A stretch of 64,000 bases of DNA from Dyella_B jejuensis (GCF_044904675.1 NZ_JADIKJ010000024.1:4522-68521), one strand, 5' to 3'. Positions 47,038 through 56,552 are shown, counted from the first letter of the stretch. The notes: generated by a model from the sequence alone, not told the origin. Numbers and translations: made by a program.

Positions 47038-48479
47038 GTCTCGTCCTCACCGTTGAGCCTGATCGATCGCCAATGATGTTCGGGATCGAGCAAACGGGCT
47101 TGTGTCTCCGGACCTTCCGAGCCGGAAGCATAGAAATCCGGCGCGCCCTTTTCCCATGCCTTCAATACCGGTGCCAGCACTTTCCAGGCCCATTCCACTT
47201 CGTCGAAGCGCAGGAAGTGCGAGCGATCGCCACCCATGGCATCCATCAGCAACTGTTCGTAAGCCGAAAACTCGCGATCGTCCGGACCGGCATACATGGC
47301 GGTCAGGATGGAAGGACGCCCGGCAAGCTTCAGGCCCGGCTGCTTGGCGGTGACCAGCAAATCCATGCGCTCCACCGGGCGGATGCGGAAAATCATCCAG
47401 TTGTTGCCCGCGTGCACGGCATGGGGCACCGGCCCGGGCACCTGCCGGAACTGCACGGCGATTTCCGAGTAGTTGCTGGCCAGGCGCTTGCCGCTGCGCA
47501 AATAAAACGGCACGCCACGCCAACGCCAGTTATCCACTTCCAGCCGCAGGGCGGCAAAAGTTTCGGTGTCGGAGCTGCGCTTGATTCCCGGTTCGCTGCG
47601 GTAGCCGACCAGCTTCTTGCGCCCGAGCTTGCCCGCGCGATATTGCCCGCGCACCGCATGCGCGTTGACCGTCTTGGCGGTGATGGGTACCACCGAACGC
47701 AACACTTCGACTTTGTGATCGCGCAGTACTTCCGCATCCCAGCTCGACGGCGGCTCCATCGCCGCCAGACTGAACAACTGCATCAAATGGTTCTGCAGCA
47801 TGTCGCGCAACGCGCCGGCCTTGTCGTAGTACGCAGCGCGTTGCTCGACACCCAGCGTTTCGGCGTAAGTGATTTGCACCTGCGAGATATGCTGCGCGTT
47901 CCAGATCGGTTCGAGGAAGCGATTGGCAAAGCGGAACACCATCAGGTTCTGCGTGGTTTCCTTGCCAAGGAAATGATCGATGCGCAAGATCTGTTCTTCT
48001 TCCCAATGCGCATGCATCTGCTCGCGCAGCAGCTGGGCCGAAGCCAGGTCGGTTCCGAACGGCTTTTCCACCACCAGTCGCCGCCAGCCGCCGTGCGGAC
48101 TCTTGGCGAATCCCGCCTCGCCCAGGGCGGTGGCCGCGACGCCAAACAACGGCGGCGGCAAGGCCAGGTAAAACAGCGTCGAAGGACTCAATTTGTCCTT
48201 CAAGGCGGCCAACTGGTCCGCTTGCAATTCGCCGCCGACATAATCGAGTTGACGGCGAAAGCGGCTCCAATGCGCGGGTTTGAAATCCTCCGCGAAGGAT
48301 TGCAACGCCTTGTGGATGTGCCGCTGGAAATAGTCGCGGCTCCACGGCTCCTTGGCGTAGCCGACAATGCGCAAATCCGATGTCAACCCCAATGCATGCA
48401 GGCGATACAGCGCCGGCATCAGCAAGCGTTGGGTGAGGTCGCCGCTTGCACCGAGAATCACCAGCGTGGTGGCGGTCAT
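47034..48479 (-). CDS. zwf: Glucose-6-phosphate 1-dehydrogenase
   Basis: 481 residues. VILGASGDLTQRLLMPALY binds NADP; LRIDHFLGKETTQN holds the catalytic residues; RIRPVERMD follows. First step of the oxidative pentose phosphate pathway. AAGGA inside the gnd end serves as its Shine-Dalgarno; three bases separate it from gnd. Confidence 0.96.
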   Translation of the reverse strand: MTATTLVILGASGDLTQRLLMPALYRLHALGLTSDLRIVGYAKEPWSRDYFQRHIHKALQSFAEDFKPAHWSRFRRQLDYVGGELQADQLAALKDKLSPSTLFYLALPPPLFGVAATALGEAGFAKSPHGGWRRLVVEKPFGTDLASAQLLREQMHAHWEEEQILRIDHFLGKETTQNLMVFRFANRFLEPIWNAQHISQVQITYAETLGVEQRAAYYDKAGALRDMLQNHLMQLFSLAAMEPPSSWDAEVLRDHKVEVLRSVVPITAKTVNAHAVRGQYRAGKLGRKKLVGYRSEPGIKRSSDTETFAALRLEVDNWRWRGVPFYLRSGKRLASNYSEIAVQFRQVPGPVPHAVHAGNNWMIFRIRPVERMDLLVTAKQPGLKLAGRPSILTAMYAGPDDREFSAYEQLLMDAMGGDRSHFLRFDEVEWAWKVLAPVLKAWEKGAPDFYASGSEGPETQARLLDPEHHWRSIRLNGEDET

Positions 48480-48482
48480 GGC

Positions 48483-49538
48483 TCAATCCTTGTTGCCGGC
48501 TTTGATTTCGTTGTGGCCGCCGAATGCGTGGCGCATCGCGGACATCACCTTGTTGGCATAAAGCTCGTTGCCTTGCGACGTGAAACGCCCGAATAGCGCC
48601 GCGGTGAGCACCGGTACCGGCACGCCCTCGTCGATGGCGGCTTGCGCAGTCCAGCGGCCTTCGCCGGAATCGGAAACGCGGCCGGTGTAATCCTTGAGCG
48701 AGGGATCGCGCGCCATCTCGATGGCGGTCAGGTCGAGCAGCCACGAGCCGATCACGCTGCCACGCCGCCATAGCTCCACGACATCGCCGATCGGAAAGTC
48801 GTATTGATAAAGCTCAGGGCGTTCCAGCGGCGAGGTCTCGGCATCCGCGCTGCGCTGCTGCTTGCCGGCGTTGGCGCCCTTGAGCACATTGAGCCCTTCG
48901 GCATAGGCAGCCATCAAGCCATACTCGATGCCGTTATGCACCATCTTGACGAAATGTCCCGCGCCGTTCTGGCCGCAGTAGAGATAACCCTTCTCGGCCG
49001 GCGACGGATCGCCGCTGCGGGTTTCGCTGCGCGGCGCCGCTTCCACGCCGGGAGCCAGGGCGGCGAAAGCCGGCTCCAGTCGTTTGTAGGCCAGTTCCGG
49101 GCCACCGATCATCTGGCAATAGCCGCGCTCGCGTCCCCACACGCCGCCGCTGACGCCCACGTCCACATACATCACCTGATGCTTGCCCAGCGCTTCGGCG
49201 CGGCGCAGGTCTTCGACGTAATGCGAATTGCCGCCGTCGATCACTGTATCGCCCGTGCCGAGCAGCGGCGTCAATTGATCGAGCACCGCATCCACCACCG
49301 CGGTGGGCAGCATCAACCAGACGGCGCGCGGGGCATCCAGCTTGGCGACCAGATCCTGGATCGATTCGGCTGCGGTAGCGCCATGGCTGGCCGCCTCCTC
49401 CCGCGCTTGGACGTGGGTATCGAACACCACGCAATCGATGCCGGCATCCTGCATGCGGCGGACCATGTTCAAGCCCATTCGGCCCAGCCCGATGAAGCCC
49501 AGCTGCAGCTTTCCCTTTCCTGCCTTGTCTGCGCTCAT
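48483..49538 (-). CDS. gnd: 6-phosphogluconate dehydrogenase (decarboxylating)
   Basis: 351 residues, the short GndA/YqeC-like class. GFIGLGRMGLNMVRRMQDAG is the dinucleotide fold, and VDVGVSGGVWGRERG and HNGIEYGLMAAYAEG bind substrate. The ATG at 49538 overlaps the upstream stop (ATGA). It oxidises 6-phosphogluconate to ribulose-5-phosphate. Confidence 0.94.
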   Translation of the reverse strand: MSADKAGKGKLQLGFIGLGRMGLNMVRRMQDAGIDCVVFDTHVQAREEAASHGATAAESIQDLVAKLDAPRAVWLMLPTAVVDAVLDQLTPLLGTGDTVIDGGNSHYVEDLRRAEALGKHQVMYVDVGVSGGVWGRERGYCQMIGGPELAYKRLEPAFAALAPGVEAAPRSETRSGDPSPAEKGYLYCGQNGAGHFVKMVHNGIEYGLMAAYAEGLNVLKGANAGKQQRSADAETSPLERPELYQYDFPIGDVVELWRRGSVIGSWLLDLTAIEMARDPSLKDYTGRVSDSGEGRWTAQAAIDEGVPVPVLTAALFGRFTSQGNELYANKVMSAMRHAFGGHNEIKAGNKD

Positions 49539-51850
49539 GCCTTGTTCTCCCATAAACGGAATCCGCCCGCGAAGGCGTTGTGATTGTCGCCACGGCGCAC
49601 GCCGGCAGGCAGCTCATTGAGATAACGCACGTTGCCACCGCCCAGCACCACGTAATCCGGTTCGAGCGCGGCCTGCAGCTGCTCGATCACGTCGAAGACG
49701 TGCGCATGCCATTTCTTTTTGCCCAGCTTCTTGAGCCCGCGCGCACCTACGTAGTCCTCGAACGTGCCCTTCTTATAAGGAAGATGCGCCAGCTCCATCG
49801 GCTCGATGATGCCGTCGACAATGAAGGCCGAACCCAGCCCCGTGCCGAGGCCCAGGAACAACATGCGACCGCCCTCATAACTGCCGAGCGCCTGCATGGC
49901 CGCATCGTTGACTATCTTCACCGGGCAGCCAAAAGCCTTGGCGAAATCGAAACCCACCCAGCCCTTGCCGAGGTTGTAGGGCTCACGTGCGATGCGTTCA
50001 TGGACGACCGGCCCGGGATAGCCGATGCTTACGGCTTCGTATTTCCAGCCGCGGATCATCGTGCGCAATTGCTTGATCATCTCGGCCGGAGCCAGCGTTC
50101 GGGTCGACTTGATCGCTACTTCCCGCTGGCTGCCAGTCAGCATCGCCTTGACGTGACTGCCGCCGATATCGAGCACCAACACCTTGCGCTGAGCCTTTGC
50201 GGGCGATTTGGATGCGCCTTCGTCCGTCTTGCTGCGCGCCTTGCGATACCAGGCAATGGTGGCATTGGTCGCACTATCATGATTGAGCGGCTTGCGCGGC
50301 GATTCGATTTCATCGACCACGCGCAGCGCCAATTGCTTGCCCAGCTCCACGCCCCACTGATCGAAGGGGTTGATGTTCCAGATCGCCGCCTGCGTAAACA
50401 CGATGTGCTCGTACAAGGCGACCAGGCTGCCCAGCGCCGTGGGCGTCAAGCGTTCGGTCAGCAACAGGCTGGATGGACGATTGCCCTCGAATACACGATG
50501 CGGCGCCAGCTCCTGACTGATGCCCTCGTCCTCCACTTGCTGCAACGTCTTGCCGAACGCCAGGGCTTCAGCCTGCGCGATCATGTTCGCCAGCAGCAGG
50601 TCGTGATGCCGTCCGGACGGGTTCAACGACTGGCCGAAACCTATGAAATCGCATGGGATCAGTCGCGTGCCCTGGTGGATCAGCTGGTAGAACGAATGTT
50701 GTCCGTTGGTACCCGGTTCGCCCCAGTAGATCGGTCCGGTGGCGACATCGACCGTAGCGCCGTCGAGGGTGACGTGCTTACCGTTTGATTCCATCGTAAG
50801 CTGCTGGAGATAGGCCGGAAAGCGCTTGAGGTATTGCTCGTATGGCAACACCGCGACGGTTTCCGCACCGAAGAAATCGTTGTACCAGACCCCCAGCAAG
50901 CCCATGATCACGGGCAGGTTGCGTTCCAGCGGTGCGGTGCGGAAGTGCTCGTCCATCGCATGGAAGCCGGCCAACATGTCACGAAAGGCTTCCGGGCCGA
51001 TCGCGATCATGGTGGACAGGCCGATCGCCGAGTCCATCGAATAACGTCCGCCCACCCAGTCCCAGAAACCGTACATGTGATCGGTGGAAATGCCGAACTC
51101 TTCCACCGCCTTTTCGTTGGTGGAAAGTGCCACGAAGTGCTTGGCAACCGCGGCCTTGTCGCCGTCCGCCGCCGCCAGCAGCCAATCGCGCGCACTGTGC
51201 GCGTTAGTCATGGTTTCCAACGTGGTGAACGTCTTGGAGGCGATGATGAAAAGCGTCTCGTCCGGACGCAGGTCGTGCACCGCTTCGGCAAAATCGGTGT
51301 AATCCACGTTGGAGACGAAGCGCATCTGCAACTTGCGGTCGCTGAAGTGGCGCAAGGCTTCGTAGGCCATCACCGGCCCGAGGTCGGAGCCGCCGATGCC
51401 GACGTTCACGATGTTGCGGATGGGCCGTCCGCTGAAACCGAGCCAACGCCCTTCGCGAATCGCAAGGGCAAATTCGCCCATGCGCTTGAGCACCGCATGC
51501 ACTTGCGGCACGACATTGGCACCGTCGACCTTGATCACTTTGCGCGCGGGCGCGCGCAGGGCGATATGCAGTGCCGCGCGCTGCTCGGTCGTATTGACTT
51601 TTTCGCCAGCGAACATGGCATCGCGGCGCGCCTCCACGCCGCACTCCCGCGCCAGGGCAAACAAGTGCTCCAGCGTCTGGTCATTGACGCGATGCCTGGC
51701 ATAGTCGAGCCGCCAGCCGGCCGCATCCGCGCGATAGCGCTCGGCGCGACCGGGGTCGGCCGCGAAAAGATCGCGTAAATGTTGATTTTCCAATTGCTGC
51801 CGATGCTCTTCCAGCGTGCGCCACGCCGCCTTCTCGCGCAGTGCACTCAT
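49535..51850 (-). CDS. Fused glucose-6-phosphate isomerase and ROK-type glucokinase
   Basis: 771 residues in one uninterrupted frame. Residues 1 to about 540 are phosphoglucose isomerase: VGGRYSMDSAIGLST and NINPFDQWGVELGKQL are its signatures, and QLIHQGTRLIPCDF its active site. After a linker rich in Lys/Ser (TDEGASKSPAKAQR), residues 556-771 are a ROK/polyphosphate-glucokinase-like domain: VLVLDIGGSHVKAM (phosphate loop), VNDAAMQALG (catalytic Asp) and FLGLGTGLGSAF. The ROK zinc motif is absent, as in polyphosphate glucokinases. It would turn glucose into fructose-6-phosphate in one polypeptide. Phosphate donor (ATP or polyphosphate) is unknown. Confidence 0.93.
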   Translation of the reverse strand: MSALREKAAWRTLEEHRQQLENQHLRDLFAADPGRAERYRADAAGWRLDYARHRVNDQTLEHLFALARECGVEARRDAMFAGEKVNTTEQRAALHIALRAPARKVIKVDGANVVPQVHAVLKRMGEFALAIREGRWLGFSGRPIRNIVNVGIGGSDLGPVMAYEALRHFSDRKLQMRFVSNVDYTDFAEAVHDLRPDETLFIIASKTFTTLETMTNAHSARDWLLAAADGDKAAVAKHFVALSTNEKAVEEFGISTDHMYGFWDWVGGRYSMDSAIGLSTMIAIGPEAFRDMLAGFHAMDEHFRTAPLERNLPVIMGLLGVWYNDFFGAETVAVLPYEQYLKRFPAYLQQLTMESNGKHVTLDGATVDVATGPIYWGEPGTNGQHSFYQLIHQGTRLIPCDFIGFGQSLNPSGRHHDLLLANMIAQAEALAFGKTLQQVEDEGISQELAPHRVFEGNRPSSLLLTERLTPTALGSLVALYEHIVFTQAAIWNINPFDQWGVELGKQLALRVVDEIESPRKPLNHDSATNATIAWYRKARSKTDEGASKSPAKAQRKVLVLDIGGSHVKAMLTGSQREVAIKSTRTLAPAEMIKQLRTMIRGWKYEAVSIGYPGPVVHERIAREPYNLGKGWVGFDFAKAFGCPVKIVNDAAMQALGSYEGGRMLFLGLGTGLGSAFIVDGIIEPMELAHLPYKKGTFEDYVGARGLKKLGKKKWHAHVFDVIEQLQAALEPDYVVLGGGNVRYLNELPAGVRRGDNHNAFAGGFRLWENKA

Positions 51851-52920
51851 GCAGTGGCCTCCAGGCGCTCACTGACGGTATCCAGCAGCTCGCGCCAGGA
51901 TTTTACGAAGGAATCGGCACCTTCCTTCTGCAAGACCTTGGCCAGTGCCTCGACCTGGATGCCTTCGGCCTCGAAACGGGCCAGCGTGCTTGCCGCGCCG
52001 GGATCGTCCAGCGCCATCAGCTGTTCGGCCTTGCCATGATCGGCGAAGGCCAGCAGGGTCTTTTCCGGCATGGTGTTGACGGTAAGCGGCGCGATGAGGT
52101 TTTCGATATACATCACGTCACTGGCTTTCGGATCCTTGGTGCCGGTGCTGGCCCACAACAGACGCTGTACCCGCGCGCCGGCGTTCTGCAATCGTTGCAG
52201 GCGCGGTGAATCAAGCAACTTGCGGTACTTCGCGTAGATCTGCGCGCAGACCGCGAAGCCCAGCTTGTTGTGCAATTCGTCCGGCACCTTGTCGGCCACT
52301 TTCACGTCCCATCGACTGATGAATACGGAAGCAACCGAAGCCACGTCCAGGTCCAGGCCGGCCGCATGGCGGCGCTCCAGGCCGCGCAGCCAGGCGTCGG
52401 CGGCGGCCTGGTATTGATCGGGAGAAAACAACAGCGTGACGTTGATCGGCACGCCGCGGAAGATCAGTTCCTCGATTGCACCGATGCCCGCAGGCGTACC
52501 GGGTACTTTCACGAACAAGTTGTGCACGGCCGCCTGCTTGTGCAGCGCCAGCGCCTGCTCCACCGTGGCTTCCGTGTCGTCGGCCAACAGCGGCGAGACT
52601 TCCAGGGACACCCAGCCATCCACACCGCGGGTCCGCTGGTAGACCGGCTCGAAGATGGCCGCGGCACGACGGAGATCGTCGATGGCCAGGCCGAAGAAGA
52701 TGGTTTCCGTTTCCGCATGCCCGGCTGCACGAATGGAAGCGTCGTAATCTTTGCCGCCCTTGATGGCCTGCGCAAAGATGGTGGGATTGGAAGTGAGGCC
52801 AGTGACCGCCTTCTGTTCGCGGTAGCCGAGCAAGGTGCCGTCACCCAGCATGCCTCGCGTGATGTTGTCCAACCAGAGGCTCTGGCCGAGCCCATTAAGC
52901 GTGCGAGTCGGGTGTTCCAT
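51847..52920 (-). CDS. tal: Transaldolase
   Basis: 357 residues. LTSNPTIFAQAI, HNLFVKVPGT (Schiff-base Lys) and INVTLLFSPDQYQ are transaldolase motifs; length fits the TalB-like class with extension. First gene of the carbohydrate operon; AAGGAG precedes its ATG. Its stop overlaps the start of the fusion gene. Confidence 0.95.
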   Translation of the reverse strand: MEHPTRTLNGLGQSLWLDNITRGMLGDGTLLGYREQKAVTGLTSNPTIFAQAIKGGKDYDASIRAAGHAETETIFFGLAIDDLRRAAAIFEPVYQRTRGVDGWVSLEVSPLLADDTEATVEQALALHKQAAVHNLFVKVPGTPAGIGAIEELIFRGVPINVTLLFSPDQYQAAADAWLRGLERRHAAGLDLDVASVASVFISRWDVKVADKVPDELHNKLGFAVCAQIYAKYRKLLDSPRLQRLQNAGARVQRLLWASTGTKDPKASDVMYIENLIAPLTVNTMPEKTLLAFADHGKAEQLMALDDPGAASTLARFEAEGIQVEALAKVLQKEGADSFVKSWRELLDTVSERLEATA

Positions 52921-53700
52921 TGCAGTACTCCTTCGTGAAATGAGGCGAGTTATTCGTTCCAGTCAAAGACTGAGGACCATGGCTCGCGGCAATGCCGAAT
53001 TTTTGCCGGCTTGCCTGCACCGATGGGATGTGTTTGATGGGAGATGCGTGCCTATCATGCGCCCGCACGGCTTTCGCTGCCCCGGGGAGGGAGGCGCACT
53101 TGCTTGTCTTTGCCTGCGCGGAGAACGTTCAAGCGGCTGATCGGAAAGCATAATCTCTTGGGCTCGGTACGCCACCGAGCAGGGTAGCAAGCCAGATGTA
53201 ATGATCTGATGACTGTTCGGACTATACGCTCGAAATTCCGAGCTGCCACCGATCGAGGGGAAGCACGCACGCCCTCGCACATCAGCCACGGGTTGCCGGT
53301 GCATTCCGTGCACCCATCGAGCATATCGAAAACTTCCTTGACATCGCTGCGCTCGTAGACAACCGATGGCGTAGAAGGTTGCAGGTGGATGCGCGCGTGG
53401 CTAGCGACAGACGATATAGTCGTTCCCCAAGTACTTGCCTTCATGATTTACATGGCATGCATAGGGATGGCGTAGCAGGCGCCGCTTTGCAGCGATGCCG
53501 GCCGGCACGCCATGCATGAGTCGCTTCCCCAATCGCATGAAATCGTGTGCGCTGCGCGCGCGTGCATGCAATGCATGATTGACCATGCAAATGGGCGGAC
53601 TGGACTTGCGCATTGATAGGGCAATGTGCCATGACCGCCTCCACGACACATAAAGGGCGGCAGATCGAGTATGCGTATCCCGATGCTGCTTAGACGCATC
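52921..53700. other. Region upstream of tal without a supportable gene
   Basis: This 780-base stretch must hold the promoter of the tal operon. It carries several short frames on the minus strand (for example 53401-53751) with a hydrophobic start but no recognisable family; they disagree with each other in frame. The stretch around 53570-53590 is rich in ATGCAT. I see no intact gene. Confidence 0.35.
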
Positions 53701-54216
53701 GTAGTTGATTACAGAAAGAATAATGACGGCCGTGATGCCGACGATCCGCAAGACTCTTTTCGATACGTTGTAGCTGACGCAGGAATTGACTTGGAATCCT
53801 CCTATCCTTAGGCAGCCAGCAAGGCAAATGCGGAGCTAAAATGCCGATATCGCCATGACGATTTCAAGCTGGCGGTTATTCCTTCCGGCGACGAATCCGC
53901 ATTGCAAGCGGCTGTAGAAAAGACCCAGTATCCGCCGTGATCAATTCGCAACCGCCAGTTGCCAATCCCGCAGCCCCGGCATCTATAGTGATCCCGCATG
54001 TACCGCCGATCGCATTGATCACGCCGCGCTTATCGTCGGTTACGGCGTTGACGACCAGACCAACCAAGCCTACTGGATAGTAAAAATAGCTGGGCACCAG
54101 TTGGGGCGAGCAAGGTTATAAGAATCGCCAAGGACAAGGGAAACATGTGCGGCAGCGCCAGACTTGCGTCCTACCCTGTCGAATTACACTTCGTTCGTAG
54201 CACGGGTCTGGCTCAC
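53701..54216 (+). pseudogene. Decayed papain-family (C1A) cysteine peptidase
   Basis: The plus strand reads as a cathepsin-L-like C-terminal half spread over several frames. 53701-53811 encodes a relic of LVDCS and then DSFRYVVADAGIDLESSYP, stopping at TAG 53809. A shifted frame gives IPSGDESALQAAVEK (about 53879-53920), the next gives VSAVINSQPP, then IYSDPACTADRIDHAALIVG, followed by NQAYWIVK (active-site His and Asn regions). A last frame gives VIRIAKDKGNMCGSARLASY. At least four frameshifts and one internal stop are needed. The N-terminal half with the catalytic Cys is not found. No functional product is possible. Confidence 0.85.
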
Positions 54217-54852
54217 CACGAAAGCATGGACGCCCTTTCGGTAACGACTTTGCTTGCCTGGCATTCAAGCGAAACAGACCGAAGCCGGCTGGAAAATTCT
54301 CCCTGGCGAATCACCCTCCGCCTTCCACTGTTCGGGCTGGATGCCAAACCGCGCTTGCTTATCAATACTTCTCGACTCGCTGACGAGCCGGCTTAAGCGG
54401 ACGCCCCGACAGATGCGGCGACTTGCCCCGATGCCAACAGGCCAACGCGAAGAGAGAGCACCCCGAATCTATATCAAAAAGCGTTACTCGCGTGGCGCCG
54501 TTCCACTGTTGCGGGAGGCTGACAAGATTCACCGCTCCGTCGGCGTCACATGCTTGGAAGTTACTTTTAATACCGGTTCGCTCACCAGATTCCGATGAGA
54601 ACATCCCGGCTTCGTCACAAATCTTACCGCTGCGACCGTGGTCATTTTCTTTCGCTTGATGGCAGTCACTTCTTCTTTTGATTGCTCGCTTCGTGAGGCA
54701 ACGCCAACCAGAACCTTCTGGCGCCAACCATCATGGAACACACCAGTCGAGGAACTGGAAAGCAGACCACCTGCCACTTTGGCATCGTCCTGCCGGGCAG
54801 GCCTTGAACTGTGGTAGCGTCAGTACGGCCTACCTTGGAACAGTGACTCTGC
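54217..54852. other. Non-coding stretch after the peptidase relic
   Basis: The last pseudogene frame continues open to 54396, past the normal end of papain-like proteins. The rest holds only short unrelated frames. Base composition looks more AT-rich than the neighbourhood. I see no gene or RNA. Confidence 0.35.
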
Positions 54853-55155
54853 ATGGCGCGAATCTTTCAAGTGCAGACCATAGGCGACGCCGACGTGCGA
54901 GTTGCTCTCGTCAGCGATCGCGAGCAGGCCGATGTATGGGTACATCGAGTCGACAACCGGAATTCGGCGCAAGGCGATACACGCTGGTTCATCACACGTA
55001 ACCGCGACGATGCTACCTGCCGGGTTTGCTTCTGCCATATCGACCTAGCGCAAGTGCGGGCCTGTTTCGTAGACAGCGCCGCCGAGGCCGGATGGCGGCG
55101 CGATCCGACACGTGTGCCAAAAGGCTGTTTCGCTGCACGACACGTGCTTGATTGA
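54853..55155 (+). CDS. DUF6150-like small protein
   Basis: 100 residues. MARIFQVQTIGDADVRVALV, then DVWVHRV, DTRWFITRNRDDATC and ACFVDSAAEAGWRR follow the pattern of DUF6150 proteins as I remember them. Function is unknown. It lies between a decayed peptidase and a gene-poor stretch, so it may be under weak selection; its last about 15 residues are unlike the family. No clear Shine-Dalgarno sequence is seen. Confidence 0.6.
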   Translation: MARIFQVQTIGDADVRVALVSDREQADVWVHRVDNRNSAQGDTRWFITRNRDDATCRVCFCHIDLAQVRACFVDSAAEAGWRRDPTRVPKGCFAARHVLD

Positions 55156-55688
55156 CGGCAACAAACGGGAGCACCCGCGCGCGTTCTTCAGGACTGTAGC
55201 CGCTTTTGTAAGTCCGGCATCGCCACAAATACAAACGCCATTTCGATATGGGTCAGCAGACCGGCCTCTACCAATGAAAGCAAGTCTGCTCTCGCCGTCA
55301 GGTAAGCCGTTACATGACTTAGCGGTACATATTGATGAGCTCTGCAGACGATCGCACTCCTTGGCGAACTGCCCAGGCGTTCACTCCGGCTGCTTTAGCG
55401 CCAACATTCGCGTGCGATGACCTCGAACATGCGGAGCGTCTTAAACTTGTCCGCAGTCAGTAGTCGAAGCGCCACCGGTCAGCACATCCGGCCTTTCAAC
55501 GGGCTTTGCCATGTGGATCACGTTGCCGGTAAGCCCATGACAGCAACCCCATGAAGATAAGGCTGGCTACCGCCACCGGATGGTAGACGGCCATGTACGC
55601 CGTCGGACGACATAAGACGGCAGGTCGCCAAAAAACCCTTGGCACGCCTGGGTTCTCGGACTTGGCCGGATAGGCTTGGATGCGAATA
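55156..55688. other. Gene-poor stretch before tRNA-Met
   Basis: Short frames only; none resembles a known family. No attachment-site repeat of the tRNA 3' end was found in this stretch by eye. Confidence 0.35.
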
Positions 55689-55765
55689 TGGTGGCTATGG
55701 GTGGACTCGAACCACCGACCCCAGCATTATGAGTGCTGTGCTCTAACCGGCTGAGCTACATAGCC
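55689..55765 (-). tRNA. tRNA-Met (CAT), elongator type
   Basis: The minus strand folds as a cloverleaf: acceptor GGCTATG with CATAGCC, D-arm GCTCAGCCGGTTAGAGC, anticodon arm with CAT in the loop (CACTCATAATG), T-arm GGTTCGAGTCC, and an encoded ACCA end. It is very close to E. coli elongator tRNA-Met. Confidence 0.95.
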
Positions 55766-55947
55766 AAAGGGTGCGCCGTCCGGTGGCCGGATCGGGCTGG
55801 ATTCAGGCGGGGCGCGGCAGTTTAATCGTCTGGCCCTTGCGGTTCAAGTGGTTGGCTTGCTCCCGCTTTGTAGGCTGTGGTTGAATCGACCCCGGCCATA
55901 CGTGCGGCAGGCCAGGAGGTTGCGCCGACTTGGTCCGAGGAGGTTGG

Positions 55948-56487
55948 ATGATCGACGTTGATGGCTACCGTCCGAATGTTGGCATCGTGCTGCTGAATGC
56001 AGACGGCCGGCTGTTCTGGGCGCGCCGCGTCCATCGTGACGGCTGGCAGTTCCCCCAAGGCGGCATGCGCAGCGACGAAACGCCGCTTGAAGCCATGTAC
56101 CGGGAGCTGCAGGAAGAAACCGGCCTGGCGCCCGAACATGTAGAAGTGCTGGCCAGCACCCGCGGCTGGCTGCGCTACAAGCTGCCAAACCGTTATATCC
56201 GCCACCACCAGCATCCCACCTGCATTGGCCAGAAACAGGTCTGGTTCCTGTTGAAACTGGTGGGCGGGGAAGATGCGCTGTGCCTGGATGCTTGCGACAA
56301 GCCCGAGTTCGACCTCTGGCGCTGGGTGGATTTCTGGTATCCGGCCGCGCACGTGGTCAATTTCAAGCGTGACGTCTATCACCGCGCCCTGCGCCACTTT
56401 GCTCCGCTGGTGGAAACCATGCTGAGCGTTCAGCTGGGCCCGCAGCCACACCCGCACGGCAACCGGAGCAGGCAGGCCGCCGCCTGA
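55948..56487 (+). CDS. rppH: RNA pyrophosphohydrolase
   Basis: 179 residues, Nudix family. The Nudix box is GGMRSDETPLEAMYRELQEE. It removes 5' pyrophosphate from mRNA to start decay. The ATG at 55948 has GAGGAGG upstream and gives the family start MIDVDGYRPNVGIVL. Confidence 0.95.
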   Translation: MIDVDGYRPNVGIVLLNADGRLFWARRVHRDGWQFPQGGMRSDETPLEAMYRELQEETGLAPEHVEVLASTRGWLRYKLPNRYIRHHQHPTCIGQKQVWFLLKLVGGEDALCLDACDKPEFDLWRWVDFWYPAAHVVNFKRDVYHRALRHFAPLVETMLSVQLGPQPHPHGNRSRQAAA

Positions 56488-56511
56488 CCAATGGCCCTCG
56501 GGCTTGCGGTT

Positions 56512-56530
56512 CTTGTTGACAATCATTCGT
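56512..56530. promoter_or_regulatory. Possible Fur box upstream of bfd
   Basis: The sequence around GACAATCATT matches 11 of 19 positions of the Fur consensus GATAATGATAATCATTATC, 23 bases before the bfd start. Fur control of bfd is common; this match is modest. Confidence 0.3.
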
Positions 56531-56552
56531 ATTCGCGTTGACAATGCGCGCC

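Noticed and set aside
53401..53751. 116-residue minus-strand frame with a hydrophobic start
   Set aside because: Its start overlaps the papain-like relic on the other strand, composition is irregular, and no family is recognisable.
54362..54727. 121-residue minus-strand frame near the peptidase relic
   Set aside because: No family resemblance, no ribosome site, and it spans a stretch with no other coding signal.
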